A stretch of 64,000 bases of DNA from JAPPHA01 sp965220985 (GCA_965220985.1 OZ244854.1:4230316-4294315); one strand, 5' to 3'; shown: positions 1 to 8,851, counted from the first letter of the stretch. The notes: generated by a model not told the origin, from the sequence alone. Numbers and translations: made by a program.

Positions 1-2096
1 ACATGGAGCAGCTCGACGAGCTCGAAGCGCTGGTCGATCGGGTCCTCGGCGATCCGGCCATCAAGGGCGCCGTCATCACTTCCGGAAAAAAGGATTTTTC
101 TGGCGGCATGGATCTAGACGTGCTGGCGCGACTTCGGCGGAGCGGGGGCGAGAGTCCGGCTGCGTCGGTATTCGAGACAATCATGCGGGTGCATCGCGTG
201 CTGCGAAAGATCGAGTGCGGCGGCACCCACTGGAATGATCCCGCGCGGGTGGCAAAACCGTTCGTTGCTGCTCTCACCGGGTCCGCTCTCGGGATCGGGT
301 ACGAAATCTCCCTTGCCTGCCATCGTGTCATTGCCGCCGATCGCCCTGACGCCAAGATTGGGCTTCCCGAGATTCGCGTCGGACTGTTTCCAGGTGCGGG
401 CGGGACCACGCGACTCGTTCGCAAGCTCGGTCTGATGGGCGCGTCGACGTATCTGTTCGAAGGACTGATGGTTTCGCCCGAAAAGGCCCTCAAGGCCGGC
501 CTCGTCGATGAGGTCGCCTCGTCCGACGATCTCCAGTCGACCGCACAGGAGTGGGTTCACGAATCAACCGAAGATGACATCATCAAGCCATGGGATGCCA
601 AAGGTTACCGGCTTCCAGGCGGCGCGCCGTATCACCCGCGGGGGTTCATGACCTTTGTCGGTGCCAGTGCGCAACTGCTCGAACGAACGAAGGGACTGTA
701 TCCGGCCGCAAAGGCGATGCTTTCGGCGATCTACGACGGAGCGCTCGTGCCGTTCGATACCGCGCTCCGGACCGAGGCACGCTGGTTCACCTCCGTCGTT
801 CTCGATCCGTCCTCGACCGCCATGATCACCACGCTGTTCCTGTCCAAGAGGGACCTCGAGCGCGGTGCGCGGAGGCCGGCCGCCGTCGAGCGATGCGAGA
901 CGACCCGGCTAGGCGTGCTCGGTGCGGGAATGATGGGAACTGGCATCGGCCACGTCGCCGCCATGGCCGGCGCGCAGGTGACCCTGCTCGACACCGACCC
1001 GAGCAAGGCGGATCAGGCCGTGGGAGAGATCCGATCGCGGCTCGACAGCGACGTGAGGCGAAACCGCATCACGCCGGAGGAACGCGACGCGACACTGGCG
1101 AGGATCGACACGACCACGGACTATGCCGATCTCAAAGGCCGGGATCTGATCATCGAAGCGGTTTTTGAGGATCCGGCAATCAAGGCAAACGCTCTTCACG
1201 CAACGGCAGCCGTTGTCGGGGATGAGACGATCATCGCCAGCAACACCTCGACGCTGCCGATTTCGGAACTCGCCGGCGCGGTGAGCAATCCGGAGCGTTT
1301 CCTCGGGATACATTTCTTCTCGCCGGTTCACAGAATGAAACTGGTCGAGATCATCCGGGGGCGCGAGACAGGCGACGTCGCGATCGCGCGCGCCATGGAC
1401 TTTTCGAGGCAGATCAAGAAAACGCCGATCCTCGTGAGCGACGCCCGGTTTTTCTACGCAAATCGCTGCATCATCCCCTACATCAACGAAGGGGTTCGGA
1501 TGGTGGCCGAGGGCATCAGCCCCGCGCTGATCGAGAACTCCGCGAGGCAAGTCGGAATGCCTCTCGGACCGCTTCAACTGATCGACGAGACATCGATCGA
1601 TCTTGGTGTCAGCATCGCCCGGGCCTCGCGCGCGGTCATGGGAGACGCCTACCCTGCTGCCGAGGCCGACGAGGTCATCGAGCGACTGGCTGGACTTGGC
1701 CGCCTGGGCCGCAAGTCGCGCGGCGGTTTCTATTCCTATGACGAGCAAGGGAAGCGCGGTCGGTTGTGGGCGGGACTGCAAGATCACTGGCCCCCGCACC
1801 GAGACCAACCGGACGCAGAGTCCGTGCGCCACCGACTCCTGCTCATCCAGGTCATCGAGGCGGTTCGCACATACGAAAGCGGCGTCTTGAGCGATGTTCG
1901 CGAAGGCGATGTCGGTGCAATTCTTGGGTGGGGTTTCGCGCCGTTCACCGGAGGACCGTTCAGTTGGGTGGATCTGACCGGCACCGACACTGTCGTGCAG
2001 ATCTGCGAGGGACTGTCACGGAAAGTCGGCCCTCGCTTCGCTCCCCCGAAATTGCTCGCGACAATGGCACGCTCCGGTCGCACATTCTACGGATAG
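1..2096 (+). CDS. fadJ: 3-hydroxyacyl-CoA dehydrogenase / enoyl-CoA hydratase (FadJ-type), 5' truncated by window edge
   Basis: Bifunctional beta-oxidation alpha subunit that hydrates 2-enoyl-CoA and oxidises the resulting 3-hydroxyacyl-CoA with NAD. The crotonase domain fills the first ~280 visible residues (ITSGKKDFSGGMDL; acidic catalytic region LPEIRVGLFPGAGGTTRL). An NAD-binding Rossmann domain follows with LGVLGAGMMGTGIGH at about residue 300, then the HAD signature region GIHFFSPVHRMKLVEII and two C-terminal helical domains (GRLGRKSRGGFYSY). The first ATG, at position 3, falls where family members already have ~30 residues, so the true start lies to the left. A thiolase partner is not visible. 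A stem-loop directly follows the stop codon. Confidence 0.9.
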   Translation, partial: MEQLDELEALVDRVLGDPAIKGAVITSGKKDFSGGMDLDVLARLRRSGGESPAASVFETIMRVHRVLRKIECGGTHWNDPARVAKPFVAALTGSALGIGYEISLACHRVIAADRPDAKIGLPEIRVGLFPGAGGTTRLVRKLGLMGASTYLFEGLMVSPEKALKAGLVDEVASSDDLQSTAQEWVHESTEDDIIKPWDAKGYRLPGGAPYHPRGFMTFVGASAQLLERTKGLYPAAKAMLSAIYDGALVPFDTALRTEARWFTSVVLDPSSTAMITTLFLSKRDLERGARRPAAVERCETTRLGVLGAGMMGTGIGHVAAMAGAQVTLLDTDPSKADQAVGEIRSRLDSDVRRNRITPEERDATLARIDTTTDYADLKGRDLIIEAVFEDPAIKANALHATAAVVGDETIIASNTSTLPISELAGAVSNPERFLGIHFFSPVHRMKLVEIIRGRETGDVAIARAMDFSRQIKKTPILVSDARFFYANRCIIPYINEGVRMVAEGISPALIENSARQVGMPLGPLQLIDETSIDLGVSIARASRAVMGDAYPAAEADEVIERLAGLGRLGRKSRGGFYSYDEQGKRGRLWAGLQDHWPPHRDQPDAESVRHRLLLIQVIEAVRTYESGVLSDVREGDVGAILGWGFAPFTGGPFSWVDLTGTDTVVQICEGLSRKVGPRFAPPKLLATMARSGRTFYG

Positions 2097-2117
2097 AACT
2101 GCGTCGCAGTTCTTCCC
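2096..2117 (+). terminator. Stem-loop directly after the FadJ-like gene
   Basis: GAACTGCG and CGCAGTTC form a perfect 8-bp stem around a single central T (2096-2112), starting on the last base of the stop codon and followed by TTCCC. The position fits a transcription terminator, but there is no long U tract and the loop is very tight. Confidence 0.4.
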
Positions 2118-2163
2118 GAAACGGGGCGCAGCGCCGCCTGCCGACTCAGCCCATCGGAAGAAA

Positions 2164-2253
2164 CCAGGCCTGCAAAACGACAAACTCCCGGATTGTTGGT
2201 ACCGGACATCGAGGCGATTACGTCGTCGCTGCAATTGACGTTGATCGCAACAT
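2164..2253. repeat. Diverged ~90-bp repeat, copy A
   Basis: Aligned by hand without gaps to 4321-4410, about 68 of 90 bases are identical (roughly 76%). The best block is CCAG[G/A]CCTGCAAA at the left end through TGGTACC. On the minus strand both copies can be read as a similar peptide (SGT-N-G-CRFAGL), so this may be the tail of a decayed gene rather than a non-coding repeat. The family was not recognised. Confidence 0.5.
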
Positions 2254-2479
2254 GTGGGGGAGTCAGGCCGGCGAACAGCTATCGCAGGTGTTGCACTTCG
2301 AAGTTAAACGGGCGCCTGTTGAATTTCGCCATTCGTGTCCAAGAGCATTTTTCTGGAACTATGAAGCTCCATCAAGAACTCTATTGTTGACGCCCGGCAA
2401 GATGGCGTCACCGGGTGCCGGTCATCGAGGTCCATTCCGTTTGCAACAACTGGAACATTCGTGTCGACAACCCAACGGC
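2254..2479. other. Intergenic, nothing recognised
   Basis: Together with copy A this stretch fills the 383 bases between the FadJ-like gene and the convergent ATPase gene. No credible reading frame with a ribosome-binding site, RNA gene or long inverted repeat was seen. Confidence 0.4.
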
Positions 2480-3838
2480 TCATGAGGGAGTCTGTTGGCT
2501 CCGGCGTATTCTCGCCAATTCCGCCTTGGCCGTTTCCGCGAATGCATCTCCCATGAACCGATCAGGCCAGTTCTGGATATTGCCAAACAGATCGAGTTCG
2601 AGTTCCTTGATGGTCGAAAACCCTTTCGATGCATCGCAAAAGTAGAGTCTCATGTCGTCACACGATATTGCCTCCTCCGCGATGCGACGCTGCAACCGCA
2701 GGAGAAGATGTTCTGAATGACTCTCCAAAATGATCTGCACATTTCTGTGCTTTGCGACGCTGATGATAAGGTCGGCCAGTTCCGCCTGAGCAAGTGGGTG
2801 AAGGTGAATTTCAGGTTGCTCCAGTATGACCGTGGAACTCTCCGGAACGAAATAGAGAAGGGTAATGACTGGCAGCACGTGAGAGACACCAAAACCAACG
2901 TCGGTCAGCAACACTTCACTGCTGTTCCGGTGGGCTTTGACCTTCACTTGCCACCGGTTTGAACCCCGCGCGACTTCAACAAGGCGAAATTCGTGAATGA
3001 GGCCCATTTCTTTCAGCCAATAGGCCACCATTTCGGGGAATTCTTTCATCCTTGCCTTTGGTTTCAAGTTTCGCTTTTCGCCAGCTTCTTGGGCTGCCAA
3101 GATTGCGTTGATTGCATTCTCCCCCCGCTCGCCGACATCCGCGGGCGTGGAATGTGCCCACAAGTAGTCACGTCGAGGGTCTTCACGAAGCGGGCCAAGA
3201 TAGAACAACCGATCCAATTGTTCCTCAAAGGCAAACTCGAGATCAAATAGGAAACTTGCGTTTTGAAAATACGTCCGAGCTTGATCCGGGAATTGGTATG
3301 ACTTTGACGGACCCGGGAGGCTCCAAGCACGACCAGGCGTTCGTAGGAACCTGAAGTCATCCAGCCCCTGTGTGCCCAATCTGAATTTCGAAGTCTCCCT
3401 TGGATCTTGTGTCAAGGAAAACGAGGCGTCGCCGAGGCGGTAAGTCAGCATAACGCCGCTCGGAGCGTGACTTTGCAACTGAACACCAGCAGCTACCGTT
3501 AAGTTGTCCGAGCGGGTGACTTCAGTCCTTCGGCTTTCCGTCGCGTCCGCAATGACAAGGTCGACATCAAGGTTCATCCCGATCTCGTAATCTAGCCTGA
3601 GTTTTTCACCGTGATGGAAAATTGCATCAGACAAGGTGCCGAGGTTGGTGTAGGGTCCGTTGAGTTCTAGGGCAATGTTCCTGTCTGAAGACTCCATGGT
3701 CTGTTTGAGCATGAGCAAAAACTGGATAAGCCCCGTTTTTCCTGACGAATTGGTGCCAAACAATCCTGTAATCCGGCCAAACCGGACATCTGCTGATTTC
3801 CATGACTTGAAATTTTGCAACTTAAGATGTGTTAACAT
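2480..3838 (-). CDS. AAA family ATPase with C-terminal DUF3696-like region
   Basis: A predicted ABC/SMC-type ATPase of 452 residues, cytoplasmic. The P-loop lies at the N-terminus (GLFGTNSSGKTGLIQF, ~residues 26-41). The signature-like segment GFGVSHVLPVI and Walker B region VILEQPEIHLHPLAQAEL come at ~315-350, a normal order for RecF/OLD-like ATPases. The end (LFGNIQNWPDRFMGD) matches the DUF3696 tail often found on such proteins. There is no TOPRIM nuclease domain and no partner gene on the same strand, so it is not a complete Septu or Gabija module. Function unknown; a solitary defence or DNA-repair accessory ATPase is possible (inference). It sits between the two diverged repeat copies, next to a decayed gene, which suggests an acquired segment. 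Confidence 0.8.
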   Translation of the reverse strand: MLTHLKLQNFKSWKSADVRFGRITGLFGTNSSGKTGLIQFLLMLKQTMESSDRNIALELNGPYTNLGTLSDAIFHHGEKLRLDYEIGMNLDVDLVIADATESRRTEVTRSDNLTVAAGVQLQSHAPSGVMLTYRLGDASFSLTQDPRETSKFRLGTQGLDDFRFLRTPGRAWSLPGPSKSYQFPDQARTYFQNASFLFDLEFAFEEQLDRLFYLGPLREDPRRDYLWAHSTPADVGERGENAINAILAAQEAGEKRNLKPKARMKEFPEMVAYWLKEMGLIHEFRLVEVARGSNRWQVKVKAHRNSSEVLLTDVGFGVSHVLPVITLLYFVPESSTVILEQPEIHLHPLAQAELADLIISVAKHRNVQIILESHSEHLLLRLQRRIAEEAISCDDMRLYFCDASKGFSTIKELELDLFGNIQNWPDRFMGDAFAETAKAELARIRRSQQTPS

Positions 3839-4019
3839 GCGTTGGAGATACGGCGGACTTGCTCAAGGCTCAAGGGGGCCACGGGAGTTATAAAAGCAGC
3901 CTGCCGCGAGGACCGAGAATTCGAGTCTGCTGCGCATGCTCGTGCGGTTGCTGCATATGTTGCCGATCTTGATCGTGATGACAATTGTACTCCGCGAGAA
4001 TTTCCTCGCGCTGTCGGCC

Positions 4020-4304
4020 CCGGAATTCATGGCTGCATTCCCGTACACCTTGGAGTCAAAAAAGCGGAGGCCAGTCCAGACGAGGCTAGGTGAAGTGCCG
4101 TCGATTACCTCAACTACTGAGTCCTCGAAGGCATGGCCGACACCTATTCCGCGACAGGTAAAATAACCCGCTCGCCAGCGGGGCGTCGAAGCCGAGTTCT
4201 GCGAAAATCACCGCGGTCACGTCATCAACGTTCATCAGGATAAGGTGACTTTTGGCTTTGGTCAGGTGTGCCCCGATCTGCTCTGCGACGCGTGCTGACG
4301 CCAT
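4020..4304 (-). pseudogene. Frameshifted remnant resembling the C-terminus of a citryl-CoA lyase / citrate-synthase-like protein
   Basis: Reading from an ATG at 4304, the minus strand gives LILMNVDDVTAVIFAELGF followed by LASGLFYLSR, which resembles the C-terminal NVDG-A-VL-ELGF and LSR-GLAAH region of citryl-CoA lyases as remembered. The continuation (GIGVGHAFEDSVVEV) is in a different frame, so a one-base shift lies near 4148-4153. The fragment covers only part of the family's length. The match was made by eye and could be wrong. Confidence 0.35.
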
Positions 4305-4320
4305 CGTCGACCAGCCAATT

Positions 4321-4410
4321 CCAGACCTGCAAAGCGACAAGCCCCCGTATTGATGGTACCAGACATCAAGGTAACAGGGTCGTTGTGGCGATCGACGATG
4401 ATCGTAACAG
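4321..4410. repeat. Diverged ~90-bp repeat, copy B
   Basis: Partner of 2164-2253, in the same orientation, about 68/90 identical by hand alignment. It ends roughly 50 bases before the channel start codon. The two copies bracket the ATPase gene and the decayed gene fragment, as the ends of an inserted or duplicated segment might. Confidence 0.5.
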
Positions 4411-4461
4411 AAGCCACTTTGACTGACGGGCGGCACCGCGGAAGCAAGCAAGGACTGGAAC

Positions 4462-5199
4462 ATGGCCATCATCGAAACAATCCGGAAGCACAGGGACTCG
4501 TTCCGCCGAAACATCGACATCATCGTCATTGGACTGATCGTCTATTCGGCAATCACGATTGCAATCGAGACGCTGGCCGGATTGCCGCCGGGTGTCGAGG
4601 TGTTTCTTGATGTGTCGCGGATTGTTCTGACAGGGATCTTCACTGTCGAGTACGTGATCAGGGTCTACATTGCGAAAAGCAAACGACGGTTCGTGTTCAG
4701 TTTCTACGGAATCATTGACCTGCTTGCGATCCTTCCGGTCTATCTCGGGCTGGGTCATGAGGCCCAGGTCCTGCGCGCGTTTCGCTTGCTCCATCTGTTT
4801 CGGATGACTCATCACGAAGCGTCAATTCAACGGATCGGCAAGGCGATACGCCAGACACGCGGCGAGGTCGCGGTTTTCTCGGTGTTCACCTTGGTCCTGC
4901 TCTATCTCTCGGCAATTGGAATCTACTATTTCGAGCACCCGGCCCAACCGGAGAACTTCGGCTCGATTCTTGACGGAATGTGGTGGGCCGTCGCGACACT
5001 CACCACTGTTGGATATGGCGACATCTACCCGGTGACTCCCGGCGGTCGCCTGTTTGCCGGTGCCATCGTCTTGATCGGGCTCGGGATCGTGGCGGTGCCA
5101 TCGGGTCTGTTCGCCGCAGCCCTGACCAGCGTTCGGCGTGCCGAAGAGAGTGAAGCGAAACGCAATTCCGCCAGCGTGTCCGAGGATCCGTCAGACTGA
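4462..5199 (+). CDS. Voltage-gated-type potassium channel (6 TM, ion_trans family)
   Basis: Inner-membrane K+ channel subunit of 245 residues. S1 (IVIGLIVYSAITIAI) and S2 (IVLTGIFTVEYVIRV) are followed by S3 near LLAILPVYLGLG, an arginine-bearing S4 (VLRAFRLLHLFRM), S5 (VFTLVLLYLSAIGIYYF), then the pore helix and selectivity filter TTVGYGDIYP, and S6 (AIVLIGLGIVAVPSGLF). The C-terminal tail is only ~25 charged residues, with no RCK or cyclic-nucleotide domain, so it should gate by voltage or assemble with other factors. It would act as a tetramer. No linked partner genes. Confidence 0.88.
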   Translation: MAIIETIRKHRDSFRRNIDIIVIGLIVYSAITIAIETLAGLPPGVEVFLDVSRIVLTGIFTVEYVIRVYIAKSKRRFVFSFYGIIDLLAILPVYLGLGHEAQVLRAFRLLHLFRMTHHEASIQRIGKAIRQTRGEVAVFSVFTLVLLYLSAIGIYYFEHPAQPENFGSILDGMWWAVATLTTVGYGDIYPVTPGGRLFAGAIVLIGLGIVAVPSGLFAAALTSVRRAEESEAKRNSASVSEDPSD

Positions 5200-5288
5200 A
5201 ATCAGCCCTCGTTCCCGAAACACCCCGAAATCGGTCCGTTTGACAGCCCGTCGCATGGCGGTTCCGATGCGACCCGTGTTAGGTTCTC

Positions 5289-6209
5289 TTACGGGCGCGC
5301 CCTGCTCCTTGCCGCAATCAGGCATCCTGCTCCGGCAATCGCGAGGATTCCGATGATGTCGAAGACATCGGGCTGCTGGTTCCAAAGCAACCACCCCCAT
5401 GCGCCGGCAAAGAACAGAAAGCTGAACTCGAAAACCGCGACGCGTGTCGGATCGGCGATCTGGTATCCGCGAATCAGGCCCGCGACGGCGACCAGCGAGC
5501 CCAAAGCCTGAATCACCGTCCAGAAGAAGAACCGTGGGCTCGGGTCGACCCAACCCGTCACGAAAAACGGGGCCGCATCGACCCAGCTGCTCGGAACCGA
5601 CACAAGTGAAAACACGACTGTTCCGGTCATCCCCGCCACGCCGAGCGTCACGAAGAACCACAGCAACAGGACAACTGTCTCCTCCCCCGAACACTTGTGT
5701 CGCGTGACAAGTTGCGCGAGGCCGTAGAACATGCCGGCCATCAGCGGAAAGAATGCAATTGCCGTGAAGTTGTCGGGGTCTGGGCGAAGGACCATGAGAA
5801 CCCCGACGAAGCCGAGCGCAACAGCCGCAATCCGAACGGGGCCGACGCGAACCCGGAAAAGGATGACGGAATACAACAGGATGAAGATGGGCGAGGTGAA
5901 CAGCGCCGCGCCAGCTTCGGCGATGGGCATTGCCGACAGCGATCCAAAGTACAGCAGCATCGATATCGTGATCAGGATCGACCGCAGTGCGACAGCACGC
6001 GGATTCCTGGGCAGCAAGGGCCGACCGGTCAGCCAGCAAAAGGCGATCAGAGCCACGCATCCGATGATCGATCGGAAGAAGTGGAATTGCCACAGTCCGG
6101 ACTCTTCCGCGATCAGCACCACGAAATTGTCGATCAGGCCGATGATCGACATGGCGCCGACCATGAAGGCGCCGCCGTGCAGAGTTCGTGAGGGAAGAGG
6201 CGATACCAT
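5289..6209 (-). CDS. EamA/DMT family permease
   Basis: Drug/metabolite-type transporter of 306 residues made of two EamA repeats with about ten hydrophobic helices (e.g. SIIGLIDNFVVLIAEESG, AALFTSPIFILLYSVILF, GIIGILAIAGAG-like C-terminal helix). The substrate cannot be told from sequence. The start at 6209 is preceded by GAGGG at suitable spacing. It is divergent from the acyl-CoA synthetase with ~165 bases between the two starts. Confidence 0.82.
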   Translation of the reverse strand: MVSPLPSRTLHGGAFMVGAMSIIGLIDNFVVLIAEESGLWQFHFFRSIIGCVALIAFCWLTGRPLLPRNPRAVALRSILITISMLLYFGSLSAMPIAEAGAALFTSPIFILLYSVILFRVRVGPVRIAAVALGFVGVLMVLRPDPDNFTAIAFFPLMAGMFYGLAQLVTRHKCSGEETVVLLLWFFVTLGVAGMTGTVVFSLVSVPSSWVDAAPFFVTGWVDPSPRFFFWTVIQALGSLVAVAGLIRGYQIADPTRVAVFEFSFLFFAGAWGWLLWNQQPDVFDIIGILAIAGAGCLIAARSRARP

Positions 6210-6374
6210 CGGGTGCCCTCATGCTTCCTTTGAAATCACGCCGGTTCGCCCGTCGTTCCAGATTTCCTGTTTGTCAGTTCACGTCAAACTGTTATCCAAA
6301 CGTCAAGCTATTTTGCATGCGCGGTGATGGGCGGGAACCCAGCACCGGGCAACGACAGCGTTAGGAGGAACGTC

Positions 6375-8003
6375 ATGGCAGCAATGGCTGACGAAACCGG
6401 CCTGGACAAAACTGCAGCGAATTACGTGCCGCTGTCACCGCTGTCCCACCTTCGCCGGGCGCGGGAGGTGTTCGGTGGGCGCGAGGCGCTCGTCTACGGC
6501 GATCGCAGTTACAATTGGCAAGAATTCCATGAACGATGCTCGCGAATGGCGTCGGCGTTGGCATCGATGGGGGTCAGGCCCGGCGATGTGGTTTCGGCCG
6601 TCTGCCCGAACATTCCTGCCATTGCTGAAGCCCACTTCGGGGTGCCTGCGGCGGGCGCGGTTCTGAACGCAATCAATGTCCGGCTCGATCCCGAGACGAT
6701 TGCCTATGTCTTCGATCATTGCGATGCCAAGGTCGCCCTCGTGGACAGCCAGTTTTTGCCAACGGTTCTCGATGCCATCGAATTGATGGACGGTTCTGGA
6801 CCGACTCTTGTTGAAGTTGCGGATCCTGGTGCCGGTTTTCCGGCGTCAGGTGATCATCTCGAATACGAGGACATGCTCGCATCGGGCGATCCGCAGTACA
6901 AGTGGCACGAACCCGAGGACGAGTGGGACGCGATCTCGCTCAACTACACTTCGGGCACGACCGGTCGACCCAAGGGCGTCGTCTGCCATCACCGTGGCGC
7001 CTATCTGATGACGATGGGGACGGTCATCTCCTGGGAAATGACGCTTTATCCGAGGTTTTTGGCCGTTGTTCCGCTCTTTCACTGCAATGGATGGTGCCAC
7101 ACCTGGATGATGCCGCTGGTCGGGGGCACGATCGTCTGTTGTCGCAACGTCAATGCGGAGAGCATCTTCGGCGCGATCAGGAATGAGCGCATCACTCATT
7201 TCGGCGGCGCCCCGATCGTCCTCAACATGCTGGTCAATGCGCCTGACGGCGTACGGGCCGCGTTCAACCACGAGATCAGGGTGTTCACCGCCGGTGCCCC
7301 ACCCTCGCCTTCCACCATCAAGGCCGTCGAAGGGCTCGGTTTCAAGATCATGCAGGTTTACGGCCTGACCGAGACCTACGGTCACGTGACCGAATGCCTG
7401 TTCCCGTCGCAGTGGCAGGACATCGACAGCGAGGAGCGATACGCGAGGATGGCGCGTCAGGGAGTCCGCATCCCGGTGATGGAAGACATCGACGTTGTCG
7501 ACCAGCGGACCCGCGAACCGGTCCCGCACGACGGCGAAACTCTCGGTGAAGTGATCATGAAGGGCAACACGGTGATGCGGGGTTACTACAAGAATCCCGA
7601 AGCGACCGCCGAGGCATTCGATGGCGGGAGTTTCCGGACCGGTGACATCGCGTTTCGCGACGAGGCCGGCTACATTCAGATCACCGACCGCCTCAAAGAC
7701 ATCATCATATCCGGTGGAGAAAACGTTTCGTCAGTCGAAGTCGAGGCGACGCTGATGGCTCACCCTGCCGTCAGCCTGTGTGCAGTCGTTGCGCGCCCGG
7801 ACGAGACATGGGGCGAGACCCCGTGCGCGTTTGTCGAACTCAAGGACGGCGAGGCTGCCGAAGAGGCAGAACTCATCGCTTTCTGCCGGAAGCGTCTGGC
7901 GGGTTTCAAGACACCGAAGTCGGTCGTGTTTCAGGAGTTGCCGAAGACGTCAACGGGCAAGATCCAGAAGTTCCAGTTGCGCGAGCAGGCGAAGTCCATG
8001 TGA
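6375..8003 (+). CDS. AMP-dependent acyl-CoA synthetase (fatty-acid-CoA ligase family)
   Basis: ATP-dependent activation of a carboxylic acid to its CoA thioester through an acyl-adenylate; 542 residues. Motifs of the ANL superfamily are intact: P-loop-like LNYTSGTTGRPKGV, the adenylate motif VYGLTETYG, the hinge region FRTGDIAFRDEAGYI with TDRLKDIIISGGENVS, and the catalytic C-terminal lysine in PKTSTGKIQKF. The start at 6375 is preferred over the in-frame ATG at 6324 because AGGAGG lies at 6363-6368. It resembles medium/long-chain ligases of the AlkK type more than acetyl-CoA synthetase (length, no extended N-terminus). With the FadJ-like gene it suggests local fatty-acid catabolism, though it is not in the same operon. 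Confidence 0.87.
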   Translation: MAAMADETGLDKTAANYVPLSPLSHLRRAREVFGGREALVYGDRSYNWQEFHERCSRMASALASMGVRPGDVVSAVCPNIPAIAEAHFGVPAAGAVLNAINVRLDPETIAYVFDHCDAKVALVDSQFLPTVLDAIELMDGSGPTLVEVADPGAGFPASGDHLEYEDMLASGDPQYKWHEPEDEWDAISLNYTSGTTGRPKGVVCHHRGAYLMTMGTVISWEMTLYPRFLAVVPLFHCNGWCHTWMMPLVGGTIVCCRNVNAESIFGAIRNERITHFGGAPIVLNMLVNAPDGVRAAFNHEIRVFTAGAPPSPSTIKAVEGLGFKIMQVYGLTETYGHVTECLFPSQWQDIDSEERYARMARQGVRIPVMEDIDVVDQRTREPVPHDGETLGEVIMKGNTVMRGYYKNPEATAEAFDGGSFRTGDIAFRDEAGYIQITDRLKDIIISGGENVSSVEVEATLMAHPAVSLCAVVARPDETWGETPCAFVELKDGEAAEEAELIAFCRKRLAGFKTPKSVVFQELPKTSTGKIQKFQLREQAKSM

Positions 8004-8024
8004 GCGCTGCTTGATAGTTGCCAT

Positions 8025-8046
8025 GTTATGTTGAATTCAACATAAC
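8025..8046. promoter_or_regulatory. Perfect 22-bp palindrome, likely operator of the decayed toxin-antitoxin locus
   Basis: Half-site GTTATGTTGAA followed directly by its exact reverse complement, centred between 8035 and 8036. It lies just upstream of the antitoxin reading frame. Ribbon-helix-helix antitoxins repress their own operon through such inverted repeats (established for the class); the assignment here is by position. Confidence 0.6.
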
Positions 8047-8053
8047 GGGGCAC

Positions 8054-8343
8054 ATCAAAGCGACAAGTGCTCGTTTCACTAAGCGTCTCGACTCCGGTCT
8101 CATGGTCTGGCTTGAGAGCGAAGCAAGGCGACGAGACCGCAGTGCCGCATTTCTGGCAAAAAAACGATACAAAACATGAAGGACGAAACTGAGGCCAATG
8201 CACGGATTGTCAGCGAGGCCATCGCAGAAGCAGACAAAGGTTTTTTCATCTCGGAAGAAAAGATGACCGCTTGGTTTGAATCTTTGGGGACCGACAACGA
8301 ACTTCCGTTTCCCGATCCTGACGTGAATCACAATCGCTCCTGA
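8054..8343 (+). pseudogene. CopG/RHH-like antitoxin, frameshifted
   Basis: The first half reads TSARFTKRLDSGLMVWLESE...AAFLAKK, typical of a ribbon-helix-helix antitoxin N-terminus. After a run of seven A residues (8158-8164) the matching continuation lies in another frame, passing the ATG at 8176: IVSEAIAEADKGFFISEEK and AWFESLGTDNELPFP. One extra A would restore a single frame. No ATG, GTG or TTG starts the first half in frame; ATC at 8054 behind ACGGGG looks like a lost ATG. The downstream ATG could still make a 55-residue C-terminal piece. Sequencing error in the A run or programmed slippage are alternatives to true decay. Confidence 0.55.
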
Positions 8344-8346
8344 ACC

Positions 8347-8643
8347 GTGGAAGTCGAATTTCTGAAATCGGTCAAACCCACCATTCGCTGGTTCAAGCGT
8401 TACTACATTGCCCTATTTTTTTCCGAAGGTAGGCGAAATGCTGAACAGAAGTGCAAAGCACCGCTAAATCTCCTTGAATCGAACCCGATGATCGGCAAAC
8501 TGGTCCATGATCTTGTTGATGCTCGTGAGTGTCTCAACAAGAACACTCCGTTTACCCTGAGATACCGTGTTCGGCCGGAGCGCATAAAAGTTTTGTGACC
8601 GTTAGACCACCGCAGCGAATTCTCCAACACGCGCAAGCGATAA
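8347..8643 (+). pseudogene. RelE/ParE-like toxin with premature stop
   Basis: From GTG 8347, three bases after the antitoxin stop, the frame encodes VKPTIRWFKRYY, EGRRNAEQKCKAPLNLLESN and TPFTLRYRVRPERIKVL, matching the RelE/ParE toxin pattern in which the last strand is followed by R-V-L-D-xR. Here TGA at 8596-8598 interrupts exactly that point, and the same frame continues PLDHRSEFSNTRKR to TAA at 8641-8643. A single CGA to TGA change explains it. The 83-residue product lacks the final segment, so it is probably inactive. Confidence 0.55.
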
Positions 8644-8851
8644 TGGTCAGCACAGATCGAAGGAGCAAGTCCCGACACCCCGCAACCGAGTCATGGGGTC
8701 ATATTCGCATCAGGAAAGGAACTTGGCGAGGCTCTTTTCGACACATGGCCTTTTTTGACGACAACGGACCCTCACGCTCAATGCCGAGTTGCAGGCGATG
8801 CCGTCAAAGATTTCGGTACAGAAACACAACCAAAGAAAGGCGAGATCGAGA

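Larger units (their letters stand above)
3839..4461. other. Gene-poor stretch between the ATPase and the K+ channel
   Basis: 623 bases that hold the decayed fragment at 4020-4304 and repeat copy B (4321-4410). Nothing else was recognised. The promoters of the divergently oriented ATPase (minus) and channel (plus) genes must lie here. Confidence 0.4.

Noticed and set aside
2480..3838. Complete Septu/Gabija-type defence operon around the ATPase
   Set aside because: No HNH, TOPRIM or UvrD-like partner gene on the same strand.
5191..6222. Alternative minus-strand frame over the EamA gene
   Set aside because: Polar, Arg-rich; the overlapping frame has ten hydrophobic helices and a ribosome-binding site.
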